This document shows positions 34,674 through 42,746 of a stretch of 45,635 bases of DNA, piece after piece (position 1 is the first letter of the stretch; the number at the start of each line of letters is the position of its first letter). The stretch is from positions 1 to 45,635 of the forward strand of contig NZ_JAAKGV010000035.1 in NCBI RefSeq assembly GCF_011043735.1, in the 5' to 3' direction. This stretch comes from Methylobacterium sp. DB0501 (lineage in GTDB: Bacteria > Pseudomonadota > Alphaproteobacteria > Rhizobiales > Beijerinckiaceae). The position numbers and the translations under genes were made by a program. The notes beneath the pieces are model-generated. The model saw only the letters and a list, made by a program, of their open reading frames with translations. It did no database searches and was not told the DNA's origin.

Positions 34674-36698
34674 ATGGCCGAGGTGAACGCCGCGGAGGCC
34701 ACCGGGCGCCGCACCTGGATCGACGCGATCCTCGACCGGATCGAGCCGCCGCCGCTCTCCTCCTGGGCCTACGCCCTGCGGATCTGGCTCGCCATGATGC
34801 TGGCGCTCTATGCCGGGTTCTGGCTCCAGCTCGAGAGCGCGTCGTCGGCCGCCGTGACGGTGGCGATCCTCGCCCAGCCGCGGCGCGGCCAGGCCCTGTC
34901 GAAGGCGGCCTATCGCTTCCTCGGCACGCTGGTCGGCTTCGCCGTGGCGATCCTGTTCACCGCCCTGTTCGGCCAGGACCGGGTCGAGATGCTGGTGGCC
35001 TTCGCGCTCTGGATGGGGCTCTGCGTCTTCGTCGCCAACTACCTTCAGGGCACCAAGGCCTACGGCGCCATGCTGTCGGGCTACACGGTGGCGATCATCG
35101 CCATCAACAACATCGACGCGCCGCAATCGGTGTTCGAATCCGGCGTCGCCCGCGTCGCGGCGATCACCCTGGGCGTCGTGTCGATCACCTTCATCAACGA
35201 CGCGCTCGGCGCGCCCTACGTCTTCCCCGACCTCAGCGCCGGCATGGCCAAGGCTCGCGACGCAGTCCGCGACTTCGTCCGACGGGCCGTGCGCGAGGGC
35301 GATCCGGGGCCCGAGACCGCCGCCGACACGATGCGCCTGGTGGCGGCCCCGCGCGACGCGGTCGGCGTGGTCGCGACGGAGTTCCACGACGGCGAGAACC
35401 GGGCGGCGGGGGCGCGCAGCGCCGTCGCCGCCCTGTTCGCCGCGGTGGCGGCCGCGCGCTCCTTCGCGCTCTGCGTCGCGCGCTCCGGCGACCCGGACGG
35501 CCTGCGGGCACGGGTGCTCGCCGGCCTCGACGGCGACCGCGACGCCCTGCCCGCCCTGGTGGCCCGCCTCGACGGACTCGCCGCGCGCGGCGACGCGGAC
35601 CCCGATGCGGTGCTGCTGCACCGGCGCGCCATCGACCTCCTGCGCCAGGACCGGCTCGCCGAGGACGGCATCGAGGCGCTGGAGACCGGCCGCGAGCCGC
35701 TGCGCGACATGCGCCTGCCGGTGCACCGCGACTTTCCGGACGCCCTGCGCAACGCCGCCCGGGTGGTGATCACCATCGCGATCAGCGCCGCGCTCTTCGT
35801 GCTGAGCGGCTGGCCCGCCACCTCGGCGGCGCTCCTCCAGGTCTCGGCCTTCGCGGCGCTCGCCTCGATCAACCCGAACCCGGTCGGCTTCGCCACCGGT
35901 GCCTTGTGGGGGATGCCGCTCGCCGCGGCCTGTGCCGGCATCGTCGAGTTCATCGTGCTCGACGGCGGCCAGGGCTTCCCGCTCCTCGCCATCGCGATGG
36001 CGCCGGTCATCATCGTCGCCTGCCTGCTGAGCCTGCGGCCGGCGACCGCGAGCCTCGGCTTCATCCTGCTGGTATTCTTCCCCGTCGTGCTGGCGCCGGC
36101 GAACCCGCAACCGTACAACCCGGAATCCTACATCAACTCGACGGTGCTGTTCTGCGTCTCCGGGCTGATCCTGTTCCTGGTGATCCGGATCGTGCTGCCG
36201 ACCTCGAACGCCCAGCGCCGGCGCTGGTCGCTCCGGGCCGCGCGGGCCGACGTGATCGAGGCGCTGTCGGGCGAGCCGCAGGAGGCTGAGGAGCGGGTCA
36301 ACCTCGATGCCGACCGCGTCGTGCAGTTCGCCGGCTGGGGCGGCACCGCGGGCGCCGTGCGCCGCGCCACCCTGCGCCACGCCTTCGCGCTCGCCGCCCT
36401 CGACACCGCCGCAGCCGGCGCGCAGGCCGGCCTCAACCGGCTCGCGGGTGTACCGGCCTATGACGGCGCCGTGCACGAGGCCCGCGCCGCCCTGCGGCGG
36501 GCCGAAGCCGAGCCGCTTCGCCGGGCGGGCGCCGCGCTGCTGGCCGCCGCCCGTGCGGCCCCGGCGGAATCGCGCCGCACCGCGACGAGGGTTGTGGCCG
36601 ACCTCACCACCGCGTCCTATGTCGTCGAGGGGCAGGGCCGGGTGCTGCGGCGCCTCGGCCTGTGGGGGGCCGGGACGCGGGCTGGCGATGTTTCATGA
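34674..36698 (+). CDS. FUSC-family inner-membrane efflux component (AaeB-like)
   Basis: This 674-residue protein belongs to the fusaric acid resistance / aromatic acid exporter family. Two membrane blocks flank a cytoplasmic region. The first (about 30-180) includes SWAYALRIWLAMMLALYAGF, QPRRGQALSKAAYRFLGTLV and IAINNIDAPQSVFESGVARV. The second (about 364-505) includes RVVITIAISAALFVLSGWPA and INPNPVGFATGALWGMPLAA. With the DUF1656 and HlyD proteins downstream it should form a tripartite-like exporter of weak acids or other hydrophobic compounds. The ATG at 34674 was chosen. Its last 11 bases overlap the DUF1656 gene. Confidence 0.92.
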   Translation: MAEVNAAEATGRRTWIDAILDRIEPPPLSSWAYALRIWLAMMLALYAGFWLQLESASSAAVTVAILAQPRRGQALSKAAYRFLGTLVGFAVAILFTALFGQDRVEMLVAFALWMGLCVFVANYLQGTKAYGAMLSGYTVAIIAINNIDAPQSVFESGVARVAAITLGVVSITFINDALGAPYVFPDLSAGMAKARDAVRDFVRRAVREGDPGPETAADTMRLVAAPRDAVGVVATEFHDGENRAAGARSAVAALFAAVAAARSFALCVARSGDPDGLRARVLAGLDGDRDALPALVARLDGLAARGDADPDAVLLHRRAIDLLRQDRLAEDGIEALETGREPLRDMRLPVHRDFPDALRNAARVVITIAISAALFVLSGWPATSAALLQVSAFAALASINPNPVGFATGALWGMPLAAACAGIVEFIVLDGGQGFPLLAIAMAPVIIVACLLSLRPATASLGFILLVFFPVVLAPANPQPYNPESYINSTVLFCVSGLILFLVIRIVLPTSNAQRRRWSLRAARADVIEALSGEPQEAEERVNLDADRVVQFAGWGGTAGAVRRATLRHAFALAALDTAAAGAQAGLNRLAGVPAYDGAVHEARAALRRAEAEPLRRAGAALLAAARAAPAESRRTATRVVADLTTASYVVEGQGRVLRRLGLWGAGTRAGDVS

Positions 36699-36882
36699 AC
36701 TGACGATCGGCGGGGTGCTGGTCTCTCCCTTCGTCGCCTACGCCGCGGCCGCCCTGGCGATCCTGCTGGCCGTGCGGCCGCTCCTGCGGCTGATGCGGTT
36801 CGAGCGCGTCTTCGCCAACCCGCCGCTGGCCGAGGCAGGGATCTACGTGTGTATCCTGGCGCTCCTGATCGTGCTGGTGTGA
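36688..36882 (+). CDS. DUF1656 small membrane protein (AaeX-like)
   Basis: A 64-residue protein with two membrane helices (LTIGGVLVSPFVAYAAAALA and the final ICILALLIVLV) and a short basic middle (RLMRFERVFANPPL). The DUF1656 family, to which AaeX belongs, is found between FUSC and HlyD genes. The ATG at 36688 overlaps the FUSC stop by 11 bases. Its exact role in the exporter is not known. Confidence 0.9.
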   Translation: MFHELTIGGVLVSPFVAYAAAALAILLAVRPLLRLMRFERVFANPPLAEAGIYVCILALLIVLV

Positions 36883-36913
36883 GACGCGGCGCCTGGGCGA
36901 AGCCGCTTCCCGC

Positions 36914-38134
36914 ATGGCGAAGCGATCGACCGGACAGCCCATGAGGAGGGGATCGGTGGCGGTGAAGCGGACGACCCGGGGACGCCGGCTGTTGCGGATC
37001 CTCGCCACGCTGGTGGTGCTGGTGCTGGCCGCGGCCGCCGCCCTGATCGTCTGGGAATACTACGTCACCGCGCCCTGGACCCGGGACGGGCGGGTGCGGG
37101 TGCAGGTGTCGAGCATCGCCCCCCAGGTCTCGGGCCAGATCACCGAACTGCGCGTGGTCGACAACCAGTTCGTCCACATGGGCGACGTGCTCTACGTGAT
37201 CGATCCGTTCGACTTCAAGGTCGCGCTCGACTCGGCCAAGGCCGACGTCGAGAACCGGGCCGCCGACCTGCAGGTCAAGCGTGCGCAAGCCGCCCGGCGC
37301 GAGGCGCTGACGACCGTCTCGACCTCGATCGAGGAGAAGCAGCAATTCGCCGGAACCGCCAAGCAGGCGGAGGCCGCCTTCGCCGCGGCCCAGGCGCAAG
37401 CGGCGCAGGCCGAGGTCAACCTGCAGCGTACCGAGGTGAAGAGCCCGGTCAACGGCTACGTCACCAACCTGCTCCTGCGCGTCGGCGACTACGCCACCGC
37501 CGGCACCCGCAACATCTCGGTGATCGATTCCGATTCGTACTGGATCGACGGCTATTTCGAGGAGACCAAGATGGGCCATATCCGGGTCGGCGACCCGGCG
37601 ACGGCGGCACTGATGGGCTATGCCGAGCCGATCCGCGGCCGGGTCGACAGCATCACCCGCGGCATCAGCACCCCGAACGCCGCGGCGAGCACGCAGGGGC
37701 TCCCCAGCGTCGATCCGGTCTATACCTGGGTCCGGCTCGCCCAGCGGGTGCCGGTGCGCATCCGCATCGAGCAGGTGCCGCCGAACCTGGCGCTGGTCGC
37801 CGGCATGACCGCGACGGTCTCGGTCGGCGCCTATGCCGAGCACGGCGACCGCCTGCGCGACGTGTTCAGCGCCTTCGTCGACCGGATCGGTCCGCAGCGG
37901 CCGCAGGGCGCGGGCGTGGCGCCCGCCGGGGTCACCACGACGGTGAAGGGCACGCGCGACGTCTCGACCCTGCCGGTCACCGATCCGAAGGCCGGTCCGA
38001 GCGCCGAGCAGATCGCCCCCGGGATCGCGCCGGGCATCAACGAGGCCCCGGAGACGGCCCCGGCGAAGGAAGCGCCTCCCAGGGAGCAGCGCGGTTCGCA
38101 TCGCCAGGGCAACGGCCGCACCGCACGGGATTGA
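36914..38134 (+). CDS. HlyD/EmrA-type membrane fusion protein (AaeA-like)
   Basis: This 406-residue periplasmic adaptor should link the FUSC pump to an outer-membrane channel. It has one N-terminal membrane helix (about 29-47, ILATLVVLVLAAAAALIVW), then the biotin/lipoyl-like half (APWTRDGRVRVQVSSIAPQV, then SGQITELRVVDNQFVHMGDV). A helical hairpin follows, then the second lipoyl half (TEVKSPVNGYVTNLLLRVGD) and the barrel (SYWIDGYFEETKMGHIRVGD). The last 60 residues are Pro- and Ala-rich and probably disordered. It lies 31 bases after the DUF1656 stop. tRNA-Leu follows 44 bases after its stop. Confidence 0.93.
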   Translation: MAKRSTGQPMRRGSVAVKRTTRGRRLLRILATLVVLVLAAAAALIVWEYYVTAPWTRDGRVRVQVSSIAPQVSGQITELRVVDNQFVHMGDVLYVIDPFDFKVALDSAKADVENRAADLQVKRAQAARREALTTVSTSIEEKQQFAGTAKQAEAAFAAAQAQAAQAEVNLQRTEVKSPVNGYVTNLLLRVGDYATAGTRNISVIDSDSYWIDGYFEETKMGHIRVGDPATAALMGYAEPIRGRVDSITRGISTPNAAASTQGLPSVDPVYTWVRLAQRVPVRIRIEQVPPNLALVAGMTATVSVGAYAEHGDRLRDVFSAFVDRIGPQRPQGAGVAPAGVTTTVKGTRDVSTLPVTDPKAGPSAEQIAPGIAPGINEAPETAPAKEAPPREQRGSHRQGNGRTARD

Positions 38135-38178
38135 CACGCTCCCGCTTCGCACGGCACAGGAGAGGGGCTTCACCGCGC

Positions 38179-38265
38179 GCGGGCGTGGCGGAATTGGTAG
38201 ACGCAGCGGACTCAAAATCCGCCGTCCTCACGGATATGTCGGTTCGAGTCCGACCGCCCGCACCA
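38179..38265 (+). tRNA. tRNA-Leu (anticodon CAA)
   Basis: An 87-base cloverleaf with encoded CCA. The acceptor stem is GCGGGCG paired with CGCCCGC, followed by A73 and CCA at 38263-38265. The anticodon arm is GCGGA-CTCAAAA-TCCGC, giving anticodon CAA, which reads UUG. There is a long variable arm (typical of leucine tRNA) and a T-arm GTCGG-TTCGAGT-CCGAC. It is on the same strand as, and just after, the efflux operon. Confidence 0.97.
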
Positions 38266-38407
38266 CCAGCTCGGCTCGTAGCGTCCTCGCTCGCCCGGCT
38301 GGAAATCGTCCCGTCGACACGCTCGACATCCACCGCATCGGTCCCCAGTGCGGAACCGACAGACTCTCGGCTCGAGAGCCGGCCGGACGCGGGATCGCGT
38401 CGCCGCC

Positions 38408-39799
38408 CTACCCCTCCGGCGCGGCGAGCGCTCGCTTCAGCACCGGCATCACCCGCGGATCCCCCATCTGCGCCACATTGAAGCGCATGCGCTGCGACGC
38501 CGTGCGCGACACGCTGAACACGTCGCCCGGCGCCAGCACCACGCCCTCGCGCAGGGCCGCCCGGGCGACGGCCGCGGCGTCAAGCGCATCGGGCAGGCTG
38601 CACCAGAGATAGAACCCGCCCCGCGGCATCAGCCAGGGCCGGATGCCGAGATCGGCCAGCCGCTCGGCGGCCTCGCGCCGCGCCCGGGCGAGGCGACGGC
38701 GCAGGGCCTCGAGGTGCTTGCGGTAGGCCCCGTCGCCGACCGCGCCCGCCACCAGTTCCGCCGCGACGGGGCTCACCCCGCCGAAGCTCGTCGCCACCTG
38801 AAGGTCGATCAGCGCCTCGATCCATTCCGGCTTGGCGGCGACGTAGCCGCAGCGGATCGAGGCCGAGAGGGTCTTGGAGAAGCTGCCGATCCGGATCACC
38901 CGCTCCACCCCGTCGAGGGCGGCGAGGCGCGGCGACGGCTCGGGCTCGAAGGGGGCGAAGATGTCGTCCTCGACGATGGTGACGTCGTGGACGGCGGCGG
39001 CGTTGAGGATGCGGTGGGCGACCGGGGGCGAGAGCGTCGCCCCCGTCGGGTTGTGGAGCGCGGCGTTGGTGACGTAGAGCCGCGGCCGGTGCGCGGCGGC
39101 GGCGTCCGCGAAACGCTCCAGGTCCGGCCCCGCCGGGGTGTAGGGCACGCCGACCACCTCGGCCCGGTGGGCGCGCAGCAGCGCCTGGAAGTTGAAGTAG
39201 CAGGGATCGTCGACCAGCACCGTGTCGCCGGGCCGGACCAGCAGGCGGCAGATCAGGTCGATCGCCTGCGTGCCGGAGCCGGTGAGCAGGATCCGGTCCG
39301 GGCCGAGGCTCAAACCTTCCTCGGCGAATTGCCGGGCCAGCAGCTGCCGCAGGCGCAGCGGGCCCCGCGTGGCGCCGTAATCGGTGAGCACCGCATCCTC
39401 GGCCCGGACGAGGTGGCGGGCGGCGCGGCGCAGGGAAGCGAGCGGCATCCACTCCGCCGGCAGCCAGCCGCAGCCGGGCTTCGGGATGTCGGGCTCGCCG
39501 TCGAGGGATTGCCGCGAGACCCAGAGCGGATCGACCGCCCGGTCGAGCCGCGGACCAATCTCGGCCAGCGTCGGCGGCGGGGCGGCGGAGGCGGCGTAGA
39601 AGCCGGAGCCGGGGCGCGAGCGCACCACCCCCTCGGCCGCCAGCCGTTCATAGGCCTCGATGACGGTCGAGGGTGAGACGCCCATGCTGGCGGCGAGCCC
39701 CCGGACCGACGGCAGCCGCTCCCCCGGCGCCAGCCCCCGCGACGCGATCCGCCCGCGGATCGCCTGCATCACCGCGGCCGTGCGCCCGCCTTCCGTCAT
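38408..39799 (-). CDS. MocR-type regulator: GntR winged helix fused to class I aminotransferase-like domain
   Basis: This 463-residue PLP-binding transcription factor has an N-terminal GntR winged helix (about 10-70: PGERLPSVRGLAASMGVSPS, then TVIEAYERLAAEGVVRSRPG) and a C-terminal aminotransferase fold (about 110-460). The PLP-binding lysine is in GSFSKTLSASIRCGY. The other PLP contacts are in YVTNAALHNPTGATLSPP and VEDDIFAPF. It begins at ATG 39799 and is divergent from the EamA transporter at 39933. The three CCGTATGG/CCATACAG boxes in the shared 133-base gap are good candidates for its binding sites. It probably controls the transporter and itself; the ligand is unknown. PdxR, another MocR, controls PLP synthesis, but no pdx gene is nearby. 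Confidence 0.93.
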   Translation of the reverse strand: MTEGGRTAAVMQAIRGRIASRGLAPGERLPSVRGLAASMGVSPSTVIEAYERLAAEGVVRSRPGSGFYAASAAPPPTLAEIGPRLDRAVDPLWVSRQSLDGEPDIPKPGCGWLPAEWMPLASLRRAARHLVRAEDAVLTDYGATRGPLRLRQLLARQFAEEGLSLGPDRILLTGSGTQAIDLICRLLVRPGDTVLVDDPCYFNFQALLRAHRAEVVGVPYTPAGPDLERFADAAAAHRPRLYVTNAALHNPTGATLSPPVAHRILNAAAVHDVTIVEDDIFAPFEPEPSPRLAALDGVERVIRIGSFSKTLSASIRCGYVAAKPEWIEALIDLQVATSFGGVSPVAAELVAGAVGDGAYRKHLEALRRRLARARREAAERLADLGIRPWLMPRGGFYLWCSLPDALDAAAVARAALREGVVLAPGDVFSVSRTASQRMRFNVAQMGDPRVMPVLKRALAAPEG

Positions 39800-39831
39800 T
39801 GCAGATCCTTCGATCGTGCGGCTCGTGCCAC

Positions 39832-39894
39832 CCATACAGTTCGGGGAAACCGTATGGGATTGTGCCTTCGTGGGCCAGCCGGACGGCCGTATGG
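39832..39894. promoter_or_regulatory. Candidate MocR operator: three related boxes in a divergent promoter
   Basis: CCATACAG (39832-39839), CCGTATGG (39850-39857) and CCGTATGG (39887-39894) lie between the divergent regulator and transporter genes. The last two are a direct repeat 37 bases apart. The first two form an inverted pair through CCATAC and GTATGG. The arrangement (paired direct plus inverted boxes) is as described for MocR-family regulators. Confidence 0.55.
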
Positions 39895-39932
39895 CTGTTG
39901 CCGTGCAACGTCGCTGTCCGGGAGAGAAGCGA

Positions 39933-40796
39933 ATGATGCCGCGATCGGCGGACGGGTGGGGCAGCGGGCTCCTCGGAGTGGTGATCTTCAGCGGCTCGCT
40001 CCCGGCGACCCGGGTGGCGGTAGGCGGCTTCTCGCCGCTCTTCCTCACCTCGGCGCGGGCGGTGATCGCGGCACTCCTCGGGGCGGCCCTGCTCTGGGGC
40101 CTGCGGCAGCGGCGGCCGGCGCGGTCCGACCTCGCCTCACTGGCCATCGTGGCGTTCGGCGTGGTGGTGGGCTTCCCGCTGCTGACGGCCCTGGCGCTCC
40201 AGCACGTCACCTCGGCCCACTCGATCGTGTTCATCGGCCTTCTGCCGCTGGCCACCGCTTTGTTCGGGGTGCTGCGCGGGGGGGAGCGGCCGCGGGCGGC
40301 GTTCTGGGCCTTCTCGCTCGTCGGCAGTGCGGCGGTGGCGGGCTTCGCGCTGGTCCAGGGCGGGCCGGCCTCGCTCGCCGGCGACGTCCTGATGCTCGCC
40401 GCGATCCTGCTCTGCGGGCTCGGCTACGCGGAGGGCGCGGCCCTGTCGCGCCGGTTGGGCGGCTGGCAGGTGATCTCCTGGGCGCTGGTGCTCTCCCTGC
40501 CGGCCATGCTGGTCCTCGCTCTCGCCACCCGGCCTGCGGGCGTCGCGGGGGTCGGCGCGCCGGCCTGGCTCGGGCTCGCCTACGTCTCGGTGTTCAGCAT
40601 GCTGGTCGGCTTCGTGTTCTGGTACCGAGGCCTGGCGCGGGGCGGGATCGCCGGGGTGGGCCAGCTGCAGCTGCTCCAGCCCTTCCTCGGCCTGGCGCTC
40701 GCCGGGCTGCTGCTCGGCGAGCCGGTCGCCCCGTCGATGATCGCCGTGACCGGCCTCGTCGTGCTCTGCGTCGCGGGGGCCAAACGGTTCGCCTGA
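39933..40796 (+). CDS. EamA/DMT-superfamily transporter (second)
   Basis: A 287-residue inner-membrane protein with ten predicted helices in two EamA repeats. It begins MMPRSADGWGSGLLGVVIFS. The first repeat has AFGVVVGFPLLTALALQHVT and SAHSIVFIGLLPLATALFGV. The second ends VFSMLVGFVFWYRGLARGGI, then LLQPFLGLALAGLLLGEPVA. It resembles amino acid or drug exporters of the RhaT/YdcZ-like type, but the substrate is unknown. GGGAGAGAAGCGA precedes the start (ATGATG, so ATG 39936 is also possible). It is divergent from the MocR regulator, which probably controls it. Confidence 0.91.
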   Translation: MMPRSADGWGSGLLGVVIFSGSLPATRVAVGGFSPLFLTSARAVIAALLGAALLWGLRQRRPARSDLASLAIVAFGVVVGFPLLTALALQHVTSAHSIVFIGLLPLATALFGVLRGGERPRAAFWAFSLVGSAAVAGFALVQGGPASLAGDVLMLAAILLCGLGYAEGAALSRRLGGWQVISWALVLSLPAMLVLALATRPAGVAGVGAPAWLGLAYVSVFSMLVGFVFWYRGLARGGIAGVGQLQLLQPFLGLALAGLLLGEPVAPSMIAVTGLVVLCVAGAKRFA

Positions 40797-40879
40797 ATGG
40801 GGATCGCGCGGGGCGGCGGGCATCGCTCCATCCTGGGCCAGGGGCAGACGGCGAGGATTGACGCGGCGTTTACGGCATC

Positions 40880-41887
40880 GTGCGCATCTTACGCACCATG
40901 CGTCGTGGCATCGTAGCGTTCTCAGCCCTCACGCTCTTCGGACTGGGGCTCACCGGATGCGCGCTCAACCGCTTTGAGCAGCGCGAACCCTGGCGGAATC
41001 AGGCCGAAGAGGTCTGCCTCGCCCAGAAACTCGTTCGCCCGAGCGAGGACATCCAGCCGGTCAAGGAGATCGACGGGCCGGGCGTCTGCGGCATGGTGCA
41101 TCCGTTCCGGGTGACCCGGCTCGCCGGCGGCACCGTGGCGCTCAAGCAGCGCATGACGCTGGCCTGCCCGATCATCCCGGAGGTCGAGGCCTGGCTCGCC
41201 GGCACGGTGCAGCCGGCCGCGCAGATCTATTTCGGCCAGCCGGTGGCCGAGATCAATTCTGGCTCCTATTCCTGCCGGGGCCGCAACAACCAGGTCGGGG
41301 CGAAGCTCTCGGAACACTCGTTCGGCAACGCCGTCGACGTGATGTCTTTCCGCTTCGCCGACGGATACGTGGTGACGGTGAAAGGCGGCTGGCGCGGCAC
41401 CGAAGCCGAGCAGGGCTTCCTGCGCGAAGTGTTCCTGGGCGCGTGCAACCACTTCACCACGGTGCTGGCACCGGGATCGAACATCTACCACTACGACCAC
41501 CTGCACCTCGATCTCGCGCGGCACGACCCGCGGGGCCTGCGCCGCATCTGCAAGCCGCTGATCAAGTACGAGTCGCAGCTGCCGCCGCCGGGCACCCCGC
41601 TCTCGCCGATCCGCAAGAAGCCGCCGGCCTGGCAGCCCGCCCCCGACCCGGCGCCGATCGATATCGAGCAGGACGATCCCTACGGCCTGTCGCCGACGAG
41701 CGCCCGGGAGACAGGCACCAAGGTCGCGCATACGCCGGCCCCCTCCCCGGCGTCCCGTCCCGCGCCGGTTCACGCCTACGCGCCGCCGCCCTCCCCCGCC
41801 CCGCGACCGTCCCTGGCCGCCGAGCCTCGGGCCGTGCCGGAGCCGCTGCCGATCGGCCCGACCTGGTCGTCGGGGCCGATCTACTGA
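40880..41887 (+). CDS. Extensin-like envelope lipoprotein
   Basis: A 335-residue protein starting at GTG 40880 (ATG 40898 is an alternative). It has a lipoprotein signal with lipobox LTGC (Cys at about 27), then the extensin-like C-terminal domain (about 45-230). Conserved segments are PHxFRVTRLAGG-type (VHPFRVTRLAGGTVALKQ), SCRGRNNQVGAKLSEHSFGN, AVDVMSFRFADG and YHYDHLHLDLARHDPRGLRR. The SEHSFGNAVD and DHLHLD residues resemble metallo-peptidase-type sites, so it may act on the cell wall. A Pro-rich tail (about 250-335) ends the protein. It is monocistronic; the palindrome at 41928-41984 follows it. Confidence 0.9.
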   Translation: MRILRTMRRGIVAFSALTLFGLGLTGCALNRFEQREPWRNQAEEVCLAQKLVRPSEDIQPVKEIDGPGVCGMVHPFRVTRLAGGTVALKQRMTLACPIIPEVEAWLAGTVQPAAQIYFGQPVAEINSGSYSCRGRNNQVGAKLSEHSFGNAVDVMSFRFADGYVVTVKGGWRGTEAEQGFLREVFLGACNHFTTVLAPGSNIYHYDHLHLDLARHDPRGLRRICKPLIKYESQLPPPGTPLSPIRKKPPAWQPAPDPAPIDIEQDDPYGLSPTSARETGTKVAHTPAPSPASRPAPVHAYAPPPSPAPRPSLAAEPRAVPEPLPIGPTWSSGPIY

Positions 41888-41927
41888 CCGGACGAGTGCG
41901 GATACCGTCCGCCTTTCCGGTTTGGTG

Positions 41928-41984
41928 ACACCCTCCCCGTCATCCCGGAGCCGAGGCCGGCGCCCGGAATGATGGGGAGGGTGT
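41928..41984. repeat. Long hairpin after the extensin-like gene (palindromic repeat, copy D)
   Basis: The outer arms ACACCCTCCCC (41928-41938) and GGGGAGGGTGT (41974-41984) are perfect 11-base complements. They enclose a core GTCATCCCGG ... CCCGGAATGAT that matches copies A and B. It lies between the ends of two convergent genes, and could be a transcription stop for both. Confidence 0.6.
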
Positions 41985-42008
41985 CGGTTCGCCGGAGCGG
42001 GAACGGGG

Positions 42009-42437
42009 TTACGCCACCGCGCCGCCCAGATCCGCCACCACGGCGCGCCGCGCCGCCGCGTTCTCGGCCAGGCGATGGACGTGCATCTCGGTCGCGCCGC
42101 GGGCGCGCGCACGGGTGAGCCACCCGCAGGCGAGGCGCTCGCGCGGGTTGTCGCCGGCAGCGGCCACCGCCACCAGCTCGGCGGTACCGTCGCCGCCGCG
42201 GCGTACCGCGATCACCACTGCCTCGCCGACCTCCGCCGGGTCGTCGTTGAGGGCGTGGATGCCCACCACGTAGCGGCGGCCCGACTGACCGCGCCAGGCG
42301 CTCAGCGGCAGGGCCGGGGTGCCGCGCAGGCCGGTGGCCGTTCTCAGGCGCTCCTCACGCACGTCCATTCTCCTCGCGCGGTCGTTCTGGATGTCCCGCA
42401 TCGCCACAGACCAGGACAGGGCTCGTTTGTTCGCCAT
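42009..42437 (-). CDS. Hypothetical protein, possibly a small regulatory or structural domain
   Basis: This protein is 142 residues from ATG 42437. An internal ATG at 42368 (MDVREERLRTATGLRG) with AGGAG directly upstream is an alternative start and would remove 23 residues. The chain has a beta-rich middle (SGRRYVVGIHALNDDPAEV, then GEAVVIAVRRGGDGTAELVA) and a helical tail (HRLAENAAARRAVVADLGGA). No family is recognised, and no signal or membrane span is seen. The even codon use and clean end support a coding gene. It converges with the extensin-like gene across the copy D hairpin. Confidence 0.7.
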   Translation of the reverse strand: MANKRALSWSVAMRDIQNDRARRMDVREERLRTATGLRGTPALPLSAWRGQSGRRYVVGIHALNDDPAEVGEAVVIAVRRGGDGTAELVAVAAAGDNPRERLACGWLTRARARGATEMHVHRLAENAAARRAVVADLGGAVA

Positions 42438-42568
42438 TTGTTCCAGCCTAGTTCCGATTCCGCAGGTCCGTCAAGCGCGAACGATCGACGTTCGATCCCG
42501 CCGTTCCAGGATGCCGACGCTTCGGTTCGACCTCGAGCACGCACGAGATCGGGGGACCGTTGATCCAT

Positions 42569-42630
42569 CTCGAATTTCCGATGCCAAGCCCGGAAGTCCG
42601 GAACCTCGGACTTGGCATCGAGAATTCGAG
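42569..42630. repeat. Long imperfect hairpin in a gene-free interval
   Basis: The left arm (42569-42592) and right arm (42605-42630) are complementary over about 22 positions, with a perfect ten-base core CGATGCCAAG / CTTGGCATCG. It lies in the 309-base gap between two minus-strand genes (42438-42746) and is the only feature seen there. It is less GC-rich than its surroundings and has no T-run, so its role could be a repeat element or a 3' stabiliser of the downstream end of the GCG/CRPN gene transcript. Confidence 0.5.
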
Positions 42631-42746
42631 GACGGGACTAAAGTCGTTGTCTACAGCCGCCGGTATGAGAGATCTGGCGATGAGGGTTCGGCGCTTCAAG
42701 ACGCCAGGGGCGCGACGGCCGGAAAAACCGGCCGCCGCGCGCTCAC

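Noticed and set aside
38408..40255. Longer start for the MocR gene reaching into the EamA transporter
   Set aside because: The winged-helix domain begins shortly after ATG 39799. Upstream residues are antisense to the transporter and would cross the operator boxes.
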